The notes beneath the pieces were generated by a model. That model saw only the letters and a list, made by a program, of their open reading frames with translations, searched no databases and had not been told where the DNA came from. From NCBI RefSeq assembly GCF_002156875.1, contig NZ_NCSY01000003.1:207954-271953 (forward strand): a stretch of DNA of 64,000 nt, read 5' to 3'. Of this stretch, positions 46,938 through 59,573 are shown piece by piece (position 1 is the first letter of the stretch; the number at the start of each line of letters is the position of its first letter). The position numbers and the translations under genes are program-made. The stretch comes from Bacillus sp. EAC (GTDB lineage: Bacteria; Bacillota; Bacilli; Bacillales; Bacillaceae_G).

Positions 46938-48824
46938 TTAGTTCGATATTCTTGCAATTTTTCCTTGTTCTAAATATACAAGTAGAATTGAAATATCTGC
47001 TGGGTTTACACCAGATATACGAGAAGCCTGACCAACCGATAGCGGGCGAACTTGTTCAAGTTTTTGTCTTGCTTCAGTAGCAATTCCGTGAATTGCTTGG
47101 TAATCAATATTTTCAGGAATTTTCTTTAAATCCATCTTTTTCATACGCTCTACTTGATTCAATGACTTTTCGATATAACCTTCATACTTAATTTGAATTT
47201 CAACTTGTTCTTTCACATCAGCATGTAATTCTTTTTCAGAAGGAGTTAGAGTATGGATATGTTCATAAACCATTTCTGGACGACGTAATAAATCTGCTGC
47301 GCGTATACCATCCTTCAGTTCACTACCGCCAACTTCAGCGATTAAACCTTGAACTTCCTCAGTTGGTTTTAATTGAGTCGCTTTTAATCTCTCAATTTCT
47401 TCCTCGATTAACATTTTCTTTTGTTCGAATTCAGAAAATCGTTCATCAGAAATTAATCCAAGTTTGTGACCAATTCTTGTAAGACGTAAATCGGCGTTAT
47501 CATGGCGAAGTAATAATCGATATTCCGCTCTTGATGTAAGAAGACGGTAAGGTTCATTAGTTCCCTTTGTTACTAAATCATCAATTAAAACACCAATGTA
47601 AGCTTCAGAACGATCTAAAACTAATTCTTCTTTATCCAAAGAGCGACATGCAGCATTGATACCTGCAATTAAACCTTGACCCGCTGCTTCTTCATATCCA
47701 GAAGTACCATTAATTTGTCCTGCTGTATATAGATTTTTTATATGTTTAATTTCTAATGTTGGCCATAATTGAGTAGGTACTATCGCATCATATTCAATTG
47801 CATAACCTGTTCTCATCATTTGTACATTTTCAAGACCCGCGATTGAACGGAGCATTTTTTCTTGTACATCTTCAGGAAGACTTGTAGATAAGCCCTGTAC
47901 ATATACTTCTTGAGTGTTTCTTCCTTCAGGCTCTAAAAATATTTGATGTCTTGGTTTATCGTTAAATCGAACAACTTTATCTTCAATAGAAGGACAGTAT
48001 CGAGGTCCAGTCCCTTTTATCATACCAGAGTACATAGGTGAACGGTGAAGATTATCATCAATAATTTGGTGCGTACCTTCACTTGTATAAGTTAACCAAC
48101 AAGGAATTTGATCTGTTTCAACTGGTTCTGTTTCAAAAGAAAATGCACGAGGCACATCATCTCCTGGTTGTATCTCTGTTTTAGAATAATCTATACTAAG
48201 ACTATTTACACGAGGAGGAGTACCTGTTTTAAAACGAACAAGTTCAATTCCAAGTTCCTCTAAATGTTCTGATAGCTTTATAGCAGGTTGTTGGTTGTTT
48301 GGACCACTTGAATATTTTAATTCTCCTACAATAATTTCCCCACGTAAGAATGTACCAGTTGTAATAACAACTGTTTTAGAACGATAGATAGCACCTGTTT
48401 GAGTGATTACCCCAGTACATTGACCGTCTTCTATAATTAATTTTTCCACTAAACCTTGTTTTAACGTTAGGTTTTCTGTATTTTCAATTGTTTTTTTCAG
48501 TTCGTGCTGATAAGCAAATTTATCAGCTTGAGCTCGTAATGCACGAACAGCAGGGCCTTTTCCAGTATTTAACATTCTCATTTGGATATGAGTTTTATCA
48601 ATATTTCGACCCATTTCTCCGCCAAGTGCATCTATTTCCCGAACAACGATACCTTTTGCGGGCCCACCTACAGAAGGGTTACAAGGCATAAATGCTACCA
48701 TATCTAAATTGATTGTTAGCATTAATGTTTTTGCACCCATTCGAGCAGATGCAAGTCCGGCTTCACATCCAGCATGCCCTGCACCAATAACAATTACATC
48801 ATAATTGCCTGCTTCAAATCCCAT
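46938..48824 (-). CDS. mnmG: tRNA uridine 5-carboxymethylaminomethyl synthesis enzyme MnmG
   Basis: A 628-residue FAD enzyme that works with MnmE on the wobble uridine of several tRNAs. N-terminal [18 protein letters not shown] near 48, and the helical C-terminal MnmE-binding domain ending Val-Asn-Pro-Ala-Asp-Ile-Ser. 20 bases after mnmE. Confidence 0.97.
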   Translation of the reverse strand: MGFEAGNYDVIVIGAGHAGCEAGLASARMGAKTLMLTINLDMVAFMPCNPSVGGPAKGIVVREIDALGGEMGRNIDKTHIQMRMLNTGKGPAVRALRAQADKFAYQHELKKTIENTENLTLKQGLVEKLIIEDGQCTGVITQTGAIYRSKTVVITTGTFLRGEIIVGELKYSSGPNNQQPAIKLSEHLEELGIELVRFKTGTPPRVNSLSIDYSKTEIQPGDDVPRAFSFETEPVETDQIPCWLTYTSEGTHQIIDDNLHRSPMYSGMIKGTGPRYCPSIEDKVVRFNDKPRHQIFLEPEGRNTQEVYVQGLSTSLPEDVQEKMLRSIAGLENVQMMRTGYAIEYDAIVPTQLWPTLEIKHIKNLYTAGQINGTSGYEEAAGQGLIAGINAACRSLDKEELVLDRSEAYIGVLIDDLVTKGTNEPYRLLTSRAEYRLLLRHDNADLRLTRIGHKLGLISDERFSEFEQKKMLIEEEIERLKATQLKPTEEVQGLIAEVGGSELKDGIRAADLLRRPEMVYEHIHTLTPSEKELHADVKEQVEIQIKYEGYIEKSLNQVERMKKMDLKKIPENIDYQAIHGIATEARQKLEQVRPLSVGQASRISGVNPADISILLVYLEQGKIARISN

Positions 48825-48844
48825 TTTGCTCTCCTCCTAACCTT

Positions 48845-50221
48845 TTATTTTCCTAAACAGAATTGCGAAAACAATTGGTTTATTAAACTTTCTTGAACTG
48901 TATCTCCAATAATCTCACCTAATAATTCCCAGGCTCTTGTTAAGTCTATTTGAACTAAATCTATAGGCATTCCACTTTTCATTGCCTCAATCGCATCATT
49001 TAATGTTTGATCGGCTTGCTTTAATAACGCAATATGTCTAGCATTCGATAAATATGTTAAATCTTGTGCTTCAATTTGTCCCTCAAAGTAAAGATTGGCA
49101 ATCGCTTTTTCTAGATCATCAATACCTTGTTCTTCTTTTAAAGAGGTAGTAACAATCGTTGCATTACCAACTAATGCTTTTACTTCATCTATATCTAGAT
49201 TTTGTGCTAAATCTGTTTTATTAATAATGACAATTACGTCTTTACTACTCATTTGTTCAAATAAACTACGGTCTTCTGCAGTTAATTGTTCATTATTATT
49301 TAAAACAAATAGGACTAAATCAGCTAAATTCAGAACTTTTCTTGATCTTTCGACACCTATAGCTTCAACGACATCTTTTGTTTCACGAATACCAGCTGTG
49401 TCGATTAAACGTAAAGGAACTCCTTTAACATTTACATACTCTTCAATAACATCTCTAGTTGTACCAGGTATATCGGTTACAATTGCCTTACTTTCTTGTA
49501 CAAGTGTATTTAATAAAGATGATTTCCCTACATTCGGTCTACCAATTATGACAGTTGACAGCCCTTCTCGTAGAATCTTCCCCTGTTTTGATGTCTCAAG
49601 AAGTCTGTGTAGTTCGTCTTGAACAGTTTTAGCTTTTTCAATTAACACAGTATTTGTCATTTCCTCAACATCATCGTATTCAGGATAATCAATATTTACT
49701 TCAATATGTGCAAGGATTTCAAGTAAAGTTTGTCTTAACCCATTTACTAGTTTCGATAGTCGACCTTCAACTTGATTCATAGCAATTGCCATCGCCTTGT
49801 CAGTTTTTGATCTAATTAAATCCATAACTGCTTCAGCTTGAGACAAGTCAATTCGCCCGTTTAGGAACGCTCTTTTAGTAAACTCTCCTGGTTCTGCAAG
49901 TCTAGCCCCTTGTGAAAGCACTAATTCAAGAACTTTATTCACAGAAAAAATACCGCCATGACAATTTATTTCGACAACATCTTCTCGTGTAAAAGTTTTT
50001 GGAGCTCTTAACACTGATATCATAACTTCTTCAATATTTGCTCCGGTACTAGGATCTATTAAATGACCGTAATGAATTGTATGTGAATCTACATTATTTA
50101 AATCTTTTTCTTTAAATAGTTTATTCGCTATTTGAACAGCTTCATCTCCGCTTAAACGAACGATGGCGATTGCACCTTCACCTTTTGGGGTAGATATCGC
50201 TGTAATTGTATCAAATTCCAT
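48845..50221 (-). CDS. mnmE: tRNA modification GTPase MnmE
   Basis: A 458-residue GTPase: N-terminal formyl-tetrahydrofolate domain, central helices, G domain (Gly-Arg-Pro-Asn-Val-Gly-Lys-Ser-Ser near 228; Asp-Thr-Ala-Gly near 274), and the C-terminal Cys-Leu-Gly-Lys motif essential for catalysis. Partner of MnmG. Confidence 0.97.
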   Translation of the reverse strand: MEFDTITAISTPKGEGAIAIVRLSGDEAVQIANKLFKEKDLNNVDSHTIHYGHLIDPSTGANIEEVMISVLRAPKTFTREDVVEINCHGGIFSVNKVLELVLSQGARLAEPGEFTKRAFLNGRIDLSQAEAVMDLIRSKTDKAMAIAMNQVEGRLSKLVNGLRQTLLEILAHIEVNIDYPEYDDVEEMTNTVLIEKAKTVQDELHRLLETSKQGKILREGLSTVIIGRPNVGKSSLLNTLVQESKAIVTDIPGTTRDVIEEYVNVKGVPLRLIDTAGIRETKDVVEAIGVERSRKVLNLADLVLFVLNNNEQLTAEDRSLFEQMSSKDVIVIINKTDLAQNLDIDEVKALVGNATIVTTSLKEEQGIDDLEKAIANLYFEGQIEAQDLTYLSNARHIALLKQADQTLNDAIEAMKSGMPIDLVQIDLTRAWELLGEIIGDTVQESLINQLFSQFCLGK

Positions 50222-50368
50222 TTGAAAACCACCTCAGGCATGTTATGTTCTTATAACATGTTACTTCTAAACCTATAGCATAGCATAAAGATTTTTATAA
50301 TTGAACGTTTTTATATTATAACCTTATGAAAGTCCAAGTAAACTTAAATGTCTTGGATAGAAGATATC

Positions 50369-50408
50369 AAAAAAAACCAATTAAGGACTATCCCTTAATT
50401 GGTTTTTT
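50369..50408 (-). terminator. Terminator overlapping the jag stop codon
   Basis: A strong stem (AACCAATTAAGG with CCTTAATTGGTT) with T-runs on both sides. The jag stop codon lies in the loop, so the last codons of jag form one arm. Confidence 0.88.
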
Positions 50409-51029
50409 TAAATCTATCACTAATTGACGATATGGATCTTGCCCAACAGATTTTGTTGAAATATTCGGCATGTCTGTCAGTATGTGATGAATAATTTTTC
50501 TTTCAAAAGAAGGCATTGGTTCTAAAGAAACTGCCTTTTTTGTTTTAATAACTGTTTGCGCTGCTTTTTTCGCTAAAATTTCAAGTGATTCTTTACGTTT
50601 TAAACGATAATTTTCAGCATCAACCGTTACATGGATTAACTGTTTAGAATGACGATTCACAAAGGTTTGCACTAAAAATTGAAGTGCATTTAATGTATTC
50701 CCTCTTTTACCGATGATAAGAGCTACTTTTTCACCTTTTATTGTAAATAAGAAAGACTGTTCTTTCTGATTTTGAACTTCATATTGAATTTCTGCCGTTT
50801 CATCTAAACTTTTAACGATATTGGAAAGATATTCATAGGCTTTTTCAATTAGTGTTTGCTTCTTAACCACTAAAACTTTAGCAGGCTTACCACCAAATAG
50901 TCCTAAAAAACCTTTTTTACTATCTTCGATTACTTCAATTTCGACTTCTTCTTTTGTTGAACTAAGTTGCTGAAGTGCATTTTGAACTGCTTGTTCGATT
51001 GTTTGACCAGTAGCAGTTACTTCTCTCAC
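50388..51029 (-). CDS. jag: RNA-binding protein Jag/KhpB
   Basis: A 213-residue protein with an N-terminal Jag domain (Gly-Phe-Leu-Gly-Leu-Phe-Gly near 46), a KH domain (Ile-Gly-Lys-Arg-Gly-Asn-Thr-Leu near 113) and an R3H domain (Arg...His-His near 185). Linked to membrane-protein insertion and wall synthesis control. Overlaps the yidC stop by four bases. Confidence 0.95.
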   Translation of the reverse strand: MREVTATGQTIEQAVQNALQQLSSTKEEVEIEVIEDSKKGFLGLFGGKPAKVLVVKKQTLIEKAYEYLSNIVKSLDETAEIQYEVQNQKEQSFLFTIKGEKVALIIGKRGNTLNALQFLVQTFVNRHSKQLIHVTVDAENYRLKRKESLEILAKKAAQTVIKTKKAVSLEPMPSFERKIIHHILTDMPNISTKSVGQDPYRQLVIDLKKPIKG

Positions 51030-51811
51030 TTACTAGCCCCTCCTAAATTGTTATTTTGTGAAGTAGTATTATTTCTATTTACAAATAATGTTTGAAGAAT
51101 CATAAATGTGTTACCAACTACCCAATAAAGTGCTAAAGCAGAAGGTAGTCTCACAGCAAATACTAAAATCATGATTGGCATAACATAAAGCATAATTTTC
51201 ATTTGTTGTGCTGCAGGACCTGTCATTGTTCCAGTATTCATTGAAACCTTTTGTTGAATGAATGTTGTAATACCAGCAATAATAGGTAATGCATAAATCG
51301 GATCCGGATGACCTAATTGGAACCATAGGAAGTCATGTGCTTTAATTTCCATAGTTCTCATAATTGCATGATAAAAAGCAATTAAGATAGGCATCTGAAT
51401 AAAAATTGGTAAACAACCAGAAAGTGGGTTTACACCGTGTTGTTGATATAACTTCATTGTTTCTTCATTTAATTTTTGAACTGTTTTTTGATCTTTAGAT
51501 GAATATTTTTTTCTAAGTTCTAACATTTGAGGTTGAATCGTTTGCATCGCTTTAGTGCTTCTAATTTGCTTAATCATAAGTGGTAGTAATGCTAATCGGA
51601 TTAGAAGAGTTACGATGATAATTGACATACCATAGCTTCCACCGAAAATTTTAGCTACCTCTCTTATTAACCATGATAATGGATAAACGAAATACTGATT
51701 CCATATCCCAGTACTTTCAGGTGTAATTGGTTGATTTGTTTGTGAACATCCAGCCAACACTACTACTAAGAAAAGAATCGCAACTAGCATTTGGTACTTC
51801 TTAGTCTTCAA
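51026..51811 (-). CDS. yidC: Membrane protein insertase YidC (SpoIIIJ-like)
   Basis: A 261-residue Oxa1-family insertase. Lipoprotein signal ending Leu-Ala-Gly-Cys (Cys about 22), then five spans with the conserved cytoplasmic Arg in Ile-Arg-Leu-Ala-Leu near 76 and Gly-Cys-Leu-Pro near 131. As SpoIIIJ it is needed during sporulation. Confidence 0.96.
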   Translation of the reverse strand: MKTKKYQMLVAILFLVVVLAGCSQTNQPITPESTGIWNQYFVYPLSWLIREVAKIFGGSYGMSIIIVTLLIRLALLPLMIKQIRSTKAMQTIQPQMLELRKKYSSKDQKTVQKLNEETMKLYQQHGVNPLSGCLPIFIQMPILIAFYHAIMRTMEIKAHDFLWFQLGHPDPIYALPIIAGITTFIQQKVSMNTGTMTGPAAQQMKIMLYVMPIMILVFAVRLPSALALYWVVGNTFMILQTLFVNRNNTTSQNNNLGGASK

Positions 51812-51850
51812 ACTAGTTCCTCCTTTAAGATGTTACATTTAAATATGTAA

Positions 51851-52231
51851 TTACTTAATTTGTTTTTTATCTGTTTTATGTTTTGAATCACGAATTTTAA
51901 GTGCGTCCGCTCTTTTTAATACGTGAATTAAACTTTTTTTAAATTCATTAAAAGGTAGCTCAGTACAGGGCTTTCTAGCAATAACAACATAATCCATATT
52001 CAATAGAAGATCGTTACTTAATTCATTAAGAGCTTGTCTAATATAGCGCTTTATATGATTTCTTTCTACAGCATTACCTAACTTTTTACTTACAGATAAT
52101 CCTATTCGAAATTGCTCCTGATCTTCTTTACTTAATGTATAGATTACAAATTGTCGGTTTGCAGTAGATGATCCCTCTCGAAAAACGCGACTAAAATCTG
52201 CATTCTTTTTTATTCTGTTTTTCTTGTTCAT
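51851..52231 (-). CDS. rnpA: Ribonuclease P protein component
   Basis: A 126-residue basic protein with the RNR-type motif (Arg-Asn-His-Ile-Lys-Arg-Tyr-Ile-Arg near 58-66) and Ala-Arg-Lys-Pro-Cys. It binds RNase P RNA to mature tRNA 5' ends. Between rpmH and yidC as usual. Confidence 0.97.
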   Translation of the reverse strand: MNKKNRIKKNADFSRVFREGSSTANRQFVIYTLSKEDQEQFRIGLSVSKKLGNAVERNHIKRYIRQALNELSNDLLLNMDYVVIARKPCTELPFNEFKKSLIHVLKRADALKIRDSKHKTDKKQIK

Positions 52232-52289
52232 GTTTTACTGACACCTCTAAAGATTCCTTCAATTATCATAACAATTTTTTTATAAAAAA

Positions 52290-52337
52290 TAAGGCCTTTT
52301 TTACTTACAAATTGTGACATACAAGCAAAAAAAGGCC
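52290..52337. other. Inverted repeat between rpmH and rnpA
   Basis: AAGGCCTTTTTT and AAAAAAAGGCCTT arms with a 22-base loop. It may attenuate or process the rpmH-rnpA transcript, or terminate partially. No other feature in the 142-base gap. Confidence 0.5.
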
Positions 52338-52373
52338 TTCTAATTAGCGAAAAAGACCACTGTTGACAGTGGC

Positions 52374-52508
52374 CTACGCAGATAATACTTTTCTTCCTTT
52401 ACGACGACGAGCTGCTAGAACTTTACGTCCGTTTGCAGTGCTCATACGGCTGCGGAAACCATGTACTTTGCTGCGTTTACGTTTGTTTGGTTGAAATGTT
52501 CTTTTCAT
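52374..52508 (-). CDS. rpmH: Ribosomal protein bL34
   Basis: A 44-residue Arg/Lys-rich protein: Met-Lys-Arg-Thr-Phe-Gln-Pro-Asn, with Gly-Phe-Arg-Ser-Arg-Met and Leu-Ala-Ala-Arg-Arg-Arg-Lys-Gly-Arg. The ATG (52506-52508) lies after a GGAGG site. First gene of the operon running to jag, divergent from dnaA. Confidence 0.97.
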   Translation of the reverse strand: MKRTFQPNKRKRSKVHGFRSRMSTANGRKVLAARRRKGRKVLSA

Positions 52509-52851
52509 TATATGACACCTCCCTGAGGAATTACTGTAATAGACAGTCCTATAAATTATAAAGAATAAGTGGTCAAAATGTCAATGTAAGATATCAAATC
52601 ATCATTAATTATTATTTTCCATTTAATAAAGAAAGCTTAATCGAACTACATATATTAAGATGAAAATTCTTTTTTATTTCTTTAATAAAAGAAAAATTCT
52701 CTACTCATATCATTTCCCTTGGATCAATTTATAAACAATTTAATTCCTCAAAATCTGCGGTGTCGAAAGATTTTTCTCCAGCCAAAATAAAATGAATAAA
52801 AAAAAGATAAAAAAGTTTTCCCACCTCTTTTTATTTAAATGTGAAATGCTC

Positions 52852-53114
52852 TGTGGATAAGATTTATCAACATATTTTTTATTCACAACAGTTATTGACA
52901 ATTTTTGCACAAGTTATTTTTCTGTGGACAATTTTTCTAAACAGGTGGATTAACGTGTGGATAACATGAAGTACTCATTGAAATACCTAAAGATTTTTGA
53001 TATTATTATTTTGTTTTCCTTTTATGGACAAGTCATTTTATATAATTAATTGTCCACAGTTGTTAATAACTTGTGGACAGGTTTTACACTTATGCTATTT
53101 TAAAGTTATCCACA
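52852..53114. other. oriC, upstream DnaA-box cluster
   Basis: Perfect boxes at 52852-52860, 52956-52964 (TGTGGATAA) and 53106-53114 (TTATCCACA); one-mismatch boxes at 52864, 52879, 52923 and 53050; a weaker one at 53072. Together they form the rpmH-dnaA half of a bipartite Bacillus origin and likely also autoregulate dnaA. The stretch 52562-52851 is AT-rich without a gene. Confidence 0.88.
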
Positions 53115-53251
53115 TAGGTGAATACTGTCAAATAAAGTGGAAATTTGCAGATAGATTATTTTAAGCGTATGCAATGATATGTATAAAAATTACAGTTTAG
53201 ATAAAGTGGTTGTACAAAACTTAAACACGCATTGTAAGGAGGGATTATTCG

Positions 53252-54598
53252 TTGGAGAATATAGGGGATCTTTGGTCTAGAGTTCTATCAGAAATAGAAA
53301 AAAAAATAAGCAAACCCAGTTTCGAAACTTGGTTAAAATCAACTAAAGCTTTTTCATTAAAAAATGATACGTTAACAATAATTGCACCTAATGAATTTGC
53401 TCGCGATTGGTTAGAATCAAAGTATTCATCTTTAATTATGGATACTGTTTTAGAAATTACTGGAGCGGAATTAGAAATAAAATTTATCCTTCCTCAAAAT
53501 CATATTGAAGAAATCGAAATGAATATACCCGCTGTAAAAGCTAAAGTTAAATATGACGAGCCAGTTGAATTCGGTCAAAGTATGTTAAACCCTAAATATA
53601 CTTTTGATACATTCGTTATTGGATCAGGCAATCGTTTTGCTCACGCAGCTTCATTGGCCGTTGCTGAAGCGCCAGCAAAAGCATATAACCCACTATTTAT
53701 ATACGGGGGCGTAGGATTAGGGAAAACACACTTAATGCATGCTATTGGACACTATGTACTTGAACATAATCCAAATGCTAAAGTCGTTTATTTGTCCTCA
53801 GAGAAGTTTACAAACGAATTTATTAACTCAATTCGAGACAATAAAGCAATTGAATTCCGCAATAAATATCGTAATGTTGACGTCCTACTTATTGATGATA
53901 TTCAATTCTTGGCTGGAAAAGAACAAACTCAAGAAGAATTTTTCCATACATTTAACACGCTTCACGAAGAAAGCAAACAAATCGTTATTTCAAGTGATCG
54001 ACCACCAAAAGAAATTCCTACACTAGAAGATCGTCTTCGTTCTCGATTTGAGTGGGGATTAATAACAGATATCACGCCTCCTGATTTAGAAACTAGGATT
54101 GCAATTTTACGTAAGAAAGCAAAAGCTGAAGGTCTAGATATACCTAATGAAGTTATGCTGTATATCGCAAACCAAATTGATACGAATATTCGTGAATTAG
54201 AGGGTGCACTTATTAGAGTTGTAGCCTATTCTTCCTTAATCAATAAAGACATTAATGCTAGTGTGGCCGCTGAAGCATTGAAGAATTTAATTACTGCATC
54301 TAAGCCTAAAACACTATCGATTCATGATATACAACGAACAGTTGGGGAATTCTTTAGCATAAAATTAGAAGACTTTAAAGCGAAAAAACGTACGAAGTCA
54401 GTTGCCTTTCCAAGACAAGTAGCAATGTATCTTTCAAGGGAGCTTACGGACCATTCTTTGCCTAAAATCGGAGAAGAGTTTGGTGGCAGAGATCATACAA
54501 CAGTTATTCATGCACACGAAAAGATCTCCAGACTAGTTGAAACTGACTCACAACTTCAATCTCAAATTAAAGAGATCAATGAAAAATTAAATCAGTAA
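53252..54598 (+). CDS. dnaA: Chromosomal replication initiator DnaA
   Basis: A 448-residue AAA+ initiator. Domain I (1-85), short linker, AAA+ domain with Gly-Gly-Val-Gly-Leu-Gly-Lys-Thr-His near 150-158 and Ile-Asp-Asp-Ile-Gln-Phe near 212, and the DNA-binding helix-turn-helix with Gly-Gly-Arg-Asp-His-Thr-Thr-Val near 410. The start is TTG, seven to eight bases after AAGGAGGG. It recognises TTATCCACA boxes on both sides of the gene. Confidence 0.98.
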   Translation: MENIGDLWSRVLSEIEKKISKPSFETWLKSTKAFSLKNDTLTIIAPNEFARDWLESKYSSLIMDTVLEITGAELEIKFILPQNHIEEIEMNIPAVKAKVKYDEPVEFGQSMLNPKYTFDTFVIGSGNRFAHAASLAVAEAPAKAYNPLFIYGGVGLGKTHLMHAIGHYVLEHNPNAKVVYLSSEKFTNEFINSIRDNKAIEFRNKYRNVDVLLIDDIQFLAGKEQTQEEFFHTFNTLHEESKQIVISSDRPPKEIPTLEDRLRSRFEWGLITDITPPDLETRIAILRKKAKAEGLDIPNEVMLYIANQIDTNIRELEGALIRVVAYSSLINKDINASVAAEALKNLITASKPKTLSIHDIQRTVGEFFSIKLEDFKAKKRTKSVAFPRQVAMYLSRELTDHSLPKIGEEFGGRDHTTVIHAHEKISRLVETDSQLQSQIKEINEKLNQ

Positions 54599-54640
54599 AG
54601 ACTCTTAACTGTGCATAACTTTCTATTTTTTTTACACAGT

Positions 54641-54740
54641 CTATCCACATGTTGATAGACTATTTTTCTTTACTAAATTAGGGTTATCCACAAATTAACA
54701 GCCCCTACTACTATTACTATATTATTTTATAAATTATATA
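54641..54740. other. oriC unwinding region (DnaA boxes, DnaA-trios, DUE)
   Basis: Between dnaA and dnaN: boxes at 54641-54649 (one mismatch) and 54684-54692 (perfect), then GCCCC at 54701, then the TAC/TAT trinucleotide series at 54705-54720 that matches the DnaA-trio of B. subtilis, and an AT-only stretch up to the dnaN RBS. This is the basal unwinding system where the strands open. Confidence 0.88.
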
Positions 54741-54753
54741 AGGAGTACAAACA

Positions 54754-55899
54754 ATGAAATTTACTGTACAAAAAGATCATCTTGTTAAAGGTGTACAAGA
54801 TGTAATGAGAGCTGTTTCATCTAGAACAACAATTCCTATTTTAACTGGAATAAAATTAGTCGTAACAAATGAAGGTCTAACATTAACAGGCAGTGATTCA
54901 GATATTTCAATAGAATCTTATTTACCGACAGTATTAGAGGATCAACAATTAGTAGATGTAAAACAACCAGGGAGTATTGTATTAAATGCTAGATATTTTA
55001 GTGATATTGTCAAAAAGTTACCTGCTGATTTTGTAGAATTAGAATCAGATAGTCATTATGTAACCACTATTAGAGCTGGAAAAACTGAATTTAGCTTAAA
55101 TGGATTTGATGCAGAAGAATATCCATTACTTCCACAAATCGAAGAACATGAAACAATTTCAATTTCTGCAGATTTATTAAAATTCATGATTCGACAAACA
55201 GTTTTTGCAGTATCAACTTCAGAAACTAGACCAATTTTAACAGGTGTTAACTGGAAGATTGAGAATGGTGACCTAACATGTATAGCAACTGATAGCCACC
55301 GTCTAGCACTTAGACAAGCAAAAATCGACAATAATTCATTATCGAATGAATTTAAAGCAAGCGTAGTAATCCCAGGTAAAAGTTTAAATGAATTAAGTAA
55401 AATTCTTGATGATAGTACTGAAAAAGTAGATATCGTTCTAACAGAGCACCAAGCTTTATTTAAAACGAAGCATATCTTATTCTTTACTCGATTACTTGAA
55501 GGTAACTACCCTGATACATCAAAATTAATTCCTAGCGAAAGTAAGACTGAACTTACTGTAATGACTAAAGAATTCTTACAAGCGATAGATCGCGCTTCTC
55601 TACTAGCAAGAGAGGGAAGAAATAATGTTGTACACTTAGAAACATTAAGTAATCAATTAGTAAATATTTCTTCATACTCGCCAGAAATCGGAAAAGTAGT
55701 TGATGAAATTGTTTGTGAGGATATAAAAGGTGAAGAATTAAAAATTTCTTTTAGTGCGAAATATGTAATGGATGCATTAAAAGCTATTGAAAGCCCTGAA
55801 ATTTATATTCAATTTACAGGAGCTATGAGACCATTTTTAATTCGTACAGCAAATGATTCAAGAACGCTGCAATTAATTTTACCAGTTCGCACATACTAG
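54754..55899 (+). CDS. dnaN: DNA polymerase III beta sliding clamp
   Basis: A 381-residue clamp of three similar domains, starting Met-Lys-Phe-Thr-Val-Gln-Lys-Asp and ending Leu-Ile-Leu-Pro-Val-Arg-Thr-Tyr. The partner-binding pocket residues sit in the C-terminal third. RBS AAGGAG. Downstream is a palindromic element instead of close coupling to yaaA. Confidence 0.98.
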   Translation: MKFTVQKDHLVKGVQDVMRAVSSRTTIPILTGIKLVVTNEGLTLTGSDSDISIESYLPTVLEDQQLVDVKQPGSIVLNARYFSDIVKKLPADFVELESDSHYVTTIRAGKTEFSLNGFDAEEYPLLPQIEEHETISISADLLKFMIRQTVFAVSTSETRPILTGVNWKIENGDLTCIATDSHRLALRQAKIDNNSLSNEFKASVVIPGKSLNELSKILDDSTEKVDIVLTEHQALFKTKHILFFTRLLEGNYPDTSKLIPSESKTELTVMTKEFLQAIDRASLLAREGRNNVVHLETLSNQLVNISSYSPEIGKVVDEIVCEDIKGEELKISFSAKYVMDALKAIESPEIYIQFTGAMRPFLIRTANDSRTLQLILPVRTY

Positions 55900-55914
55900 T
55901 TAGTAAATTCGAAG

Positions 55915-56039
55915 AAAGGGGCTGACCTAAAAGAATGTACTAGCAACCTCCAGTTAATAAGTAGAATTCATTTGAATTCAAACTACTTCCTAACAAATTA
56001 TTTGGAGAGTGCAAAGTACATTTAGGTCAGTCTTTTTTC
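55915..56039 (+). repeat. Nested palindromic element between dnaN and yaaA
   Basis: Outer arms CTGACCTA (55922) and TAGGTCAG (56023), then AATGTACT/AGTACATT, CTCCA/TGGAG and an inner AAGTAGAATTC/GAATTC..CTACTT stem. Nearly the whole 120 nt folds into one long interrupted hairpin ending in six T residues. It looks like a small MITE-like repeat doubling as a terminator. Confidence 0.65.
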
Positions 56040-56126
56040 TTATAAAGAAGAAAATAAGGGATTCCTATTTTTTTTCTTTCAGAAGTTTAGTACAATTAAG
56101 AAATGGATATTTGAGGGTGATGAAAA

Positions 56127-56345
56127 ATGAAAAATGAAAATGTTAAAATAAATACCGAATATATTACTTTAGGTCAATTTTTAAAATTAGCAGGAGTTAT
56201 TGATACAGGTGGAATGGCTAAATGGTTTTTATCTGAGCACGAAATCTTTGTAAATAACGAACCAGAAAACAGAAGAGGAAAAAAATTAGTTTTGAATGAT
56301 ACTGTTTCAATAACAGGAATTGGATCATTTAAAATTACTTCATAA
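56127..56345 (+). CDS. yaaA: S4-domain RNA-binding protein YaaA
   Basis: A 72-residue single S4 domain protein with [15 protein letters not shown] and [12 protein letters not shown]. Possibly ribosome-associated. 17 bases before recF. Confidence 0.94.
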   Translation: MKNENVKINTEYITLGQFLKLAGVIDTGGMAKWFLSEHEIFVNNEPENRRGKKLVLNDTVSITGIGSFKITS

Positions 56346-56362
56346 ATTTCGGGGGAATCCCA

Positions 56363-57484
56363 TTGTATATTAAAGATTTACAGTTAAAACAGTATCGAAA
56401 TTACGAGCAGCTTCAGTTAAATTTTCAAAATAATGTAAATGTAATTATAGGTGAGAATGCTCAAGGTAAAACAAACTTAATGGAATCTATTTATGTGCTA
56501 GCTTTAACAAAGTCCCATCGAACAAGCAATGATAAAGAAATGATACGTTGGGATGAAGAGTATGGTACAATAAAAGGTACGTTACAAAAGAAAAATCAAC
56601 AAGTGACACTGCAACTAATCCTCTCAAAGAAAGGTAAGAAAGCAAAGCTAAACCATCTTGAACAGATGAAGTTGAGTCAGTATATAGGCGTAATGAATGT
56701 CGTTATGTTCGCACCTGAGGATTTGCATTTAGTAAAAGGCAGTCCACAAGTACGTCGTAAATTTCTTGACATGGAATTAGGACAAGTTTCGCCAGTTTAC
56801 CTACATGAATTAAGTCAATATCAAAGAATCCTCCAACAACGAAATTCACTTTTAAAAACATTACAAATGAGTCGAGATCGGAACTATTTAATGCTTGAAG
56901 TCCTTACATCTCAGCTAGTGAAACATGCAGTAAAAATAATAGAAAAGCGAATTTCGTTTATCAAATTATTACAAGATTGGGCATCTCCAATTCATAGTCA
57001 AATTTCTAGAGAAACTGAAAAACTAGAAATTATATATAAACCAAGCATTAATGTATCAGAATTAACAGATTTGACGAAAATGGAAGAAGAGTACATAAAA
57101 CAGTTCGAAGCAGAAAAAGAGCGTGAAGTATCTAGAGGTACCACACTGCTTGGTCCACATAGAGATGACTTGGTCTTTATGGTAAATGATAAAAATGTCC
57201 AAACTTACGGATCGCAGGGGCAACAGCGGACTACTGCACTTTCATTAAAATTAGCGGAGATTGAACTAATTAAAGAAGAAGTAGGCGAATATCCTATACT
57301 TTTACTAGATGATGTTCTTTCAGAGTTAGATGATTATCGTCAAACACATTTACTAAATGCGATTCAAAATAAAGTCCAAACTTTTGTAACAACAACAAGT
57401 GTTGACGGCATTCAACACGAAACGATAAAGCAAGCAAATATCATTAATGTTTCACATGGAACAATCGTAAATGATTTTCTATAA
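56363..57484 (+). CDS. recF: Recombination mediator RecF
   Basis: A 373-residue ABC/SMC-type ATPase. Walker A Gly-Glu-Asn-Ala-Gln-Gly-Lys-Thr-Asn near 30, signature Tyr-Gly-Ser-Gln-Gly-Gln-Gln-Arg near 286, Walker B Leu-Leu-Leu-Asp-Asp-Val near 312. Loads RecA at gaps. TTG start after GGGGGAA. A two-mismatch parS-like sequence occurs near the end (57448-57463). The remB (yaaB) gene that follows recF in B. subtilis is absent. Confidence 0.97.
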   Translation: MYIKDLQLKQYRNYEQLQLNFQNNVNVIIGENAQGKTNLMESIYVLALTKSHRTSNDKEMIRWDEEYGTIKGTLQKKNQQVTLQLILSKKGKKAKLNHLEQMKLSQYIGVMNVVMFAPEDLHLVKGSPQVRRKFLDMELGQVSPVYLHELSQYQRILQQRNSLLKTLQMSRDRNYLMLEVLTSQLVKHAVKIIEKRISFIKLLQDWASPIHSQISRETEKLEIIYKPSINVSELTDLTKMEEEYIKQFEAEKEREVSRGTTLLGPHRDDLVFMVNDKNVQTYGSQGQQRTTALSLKLAEIELIKEEVGEYPILLLDDVLSELDDYRQTHLLNAIQNKVQTFVTTTSVDGIQHETIKQANIINVSHGTIVNDFL

Positions 57485-57570
57485 GTAATTTTTGAAATTT
57501 CTACTAAGCCGCCTAATAAGCATAGCTGAAATTTATTAATTCTTTTATGTAAAATAAGAAGAGTAGGTGA

Positions 57571-59502
<1,932 letters not shown>

Positions 59503-59513
59503 TAAGTAAATAT

Positions 59514-59535
59514 AAAGGAGCATAGTTGCTCCTTT
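59514..59535 (+). terminator. Hairpin between gyrB and gyrA
   Basis: Perfect AAAGGAGCA with TGCTCCTTT and a short T-run in the 71-base gap. Probably a partial terminator or stabiliser. Confidence 0.55.
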
Positions 59536-59573
59536 TCCTACATAGAAACGTAAATTAAAGGGAGGTGCCGAAG

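Noticed and set aside
49095..49622. A 175-codon plus-strand frame
   Set aside because: Antisense to the G domain of mnmE; Ser/Thr-rich composition typical of shadow frames.
52895..52923. TTGACA as a dnaA promoter -35 box
   Set aside because: No acceptable -10 hexamer lies 16-18 bases downstream, so the promoter position is left open.
57448..57463. Fourth parS site in recF
   Set aside because: Two mismatches from the palindrome, including the central CG step; not listed as a functional site.
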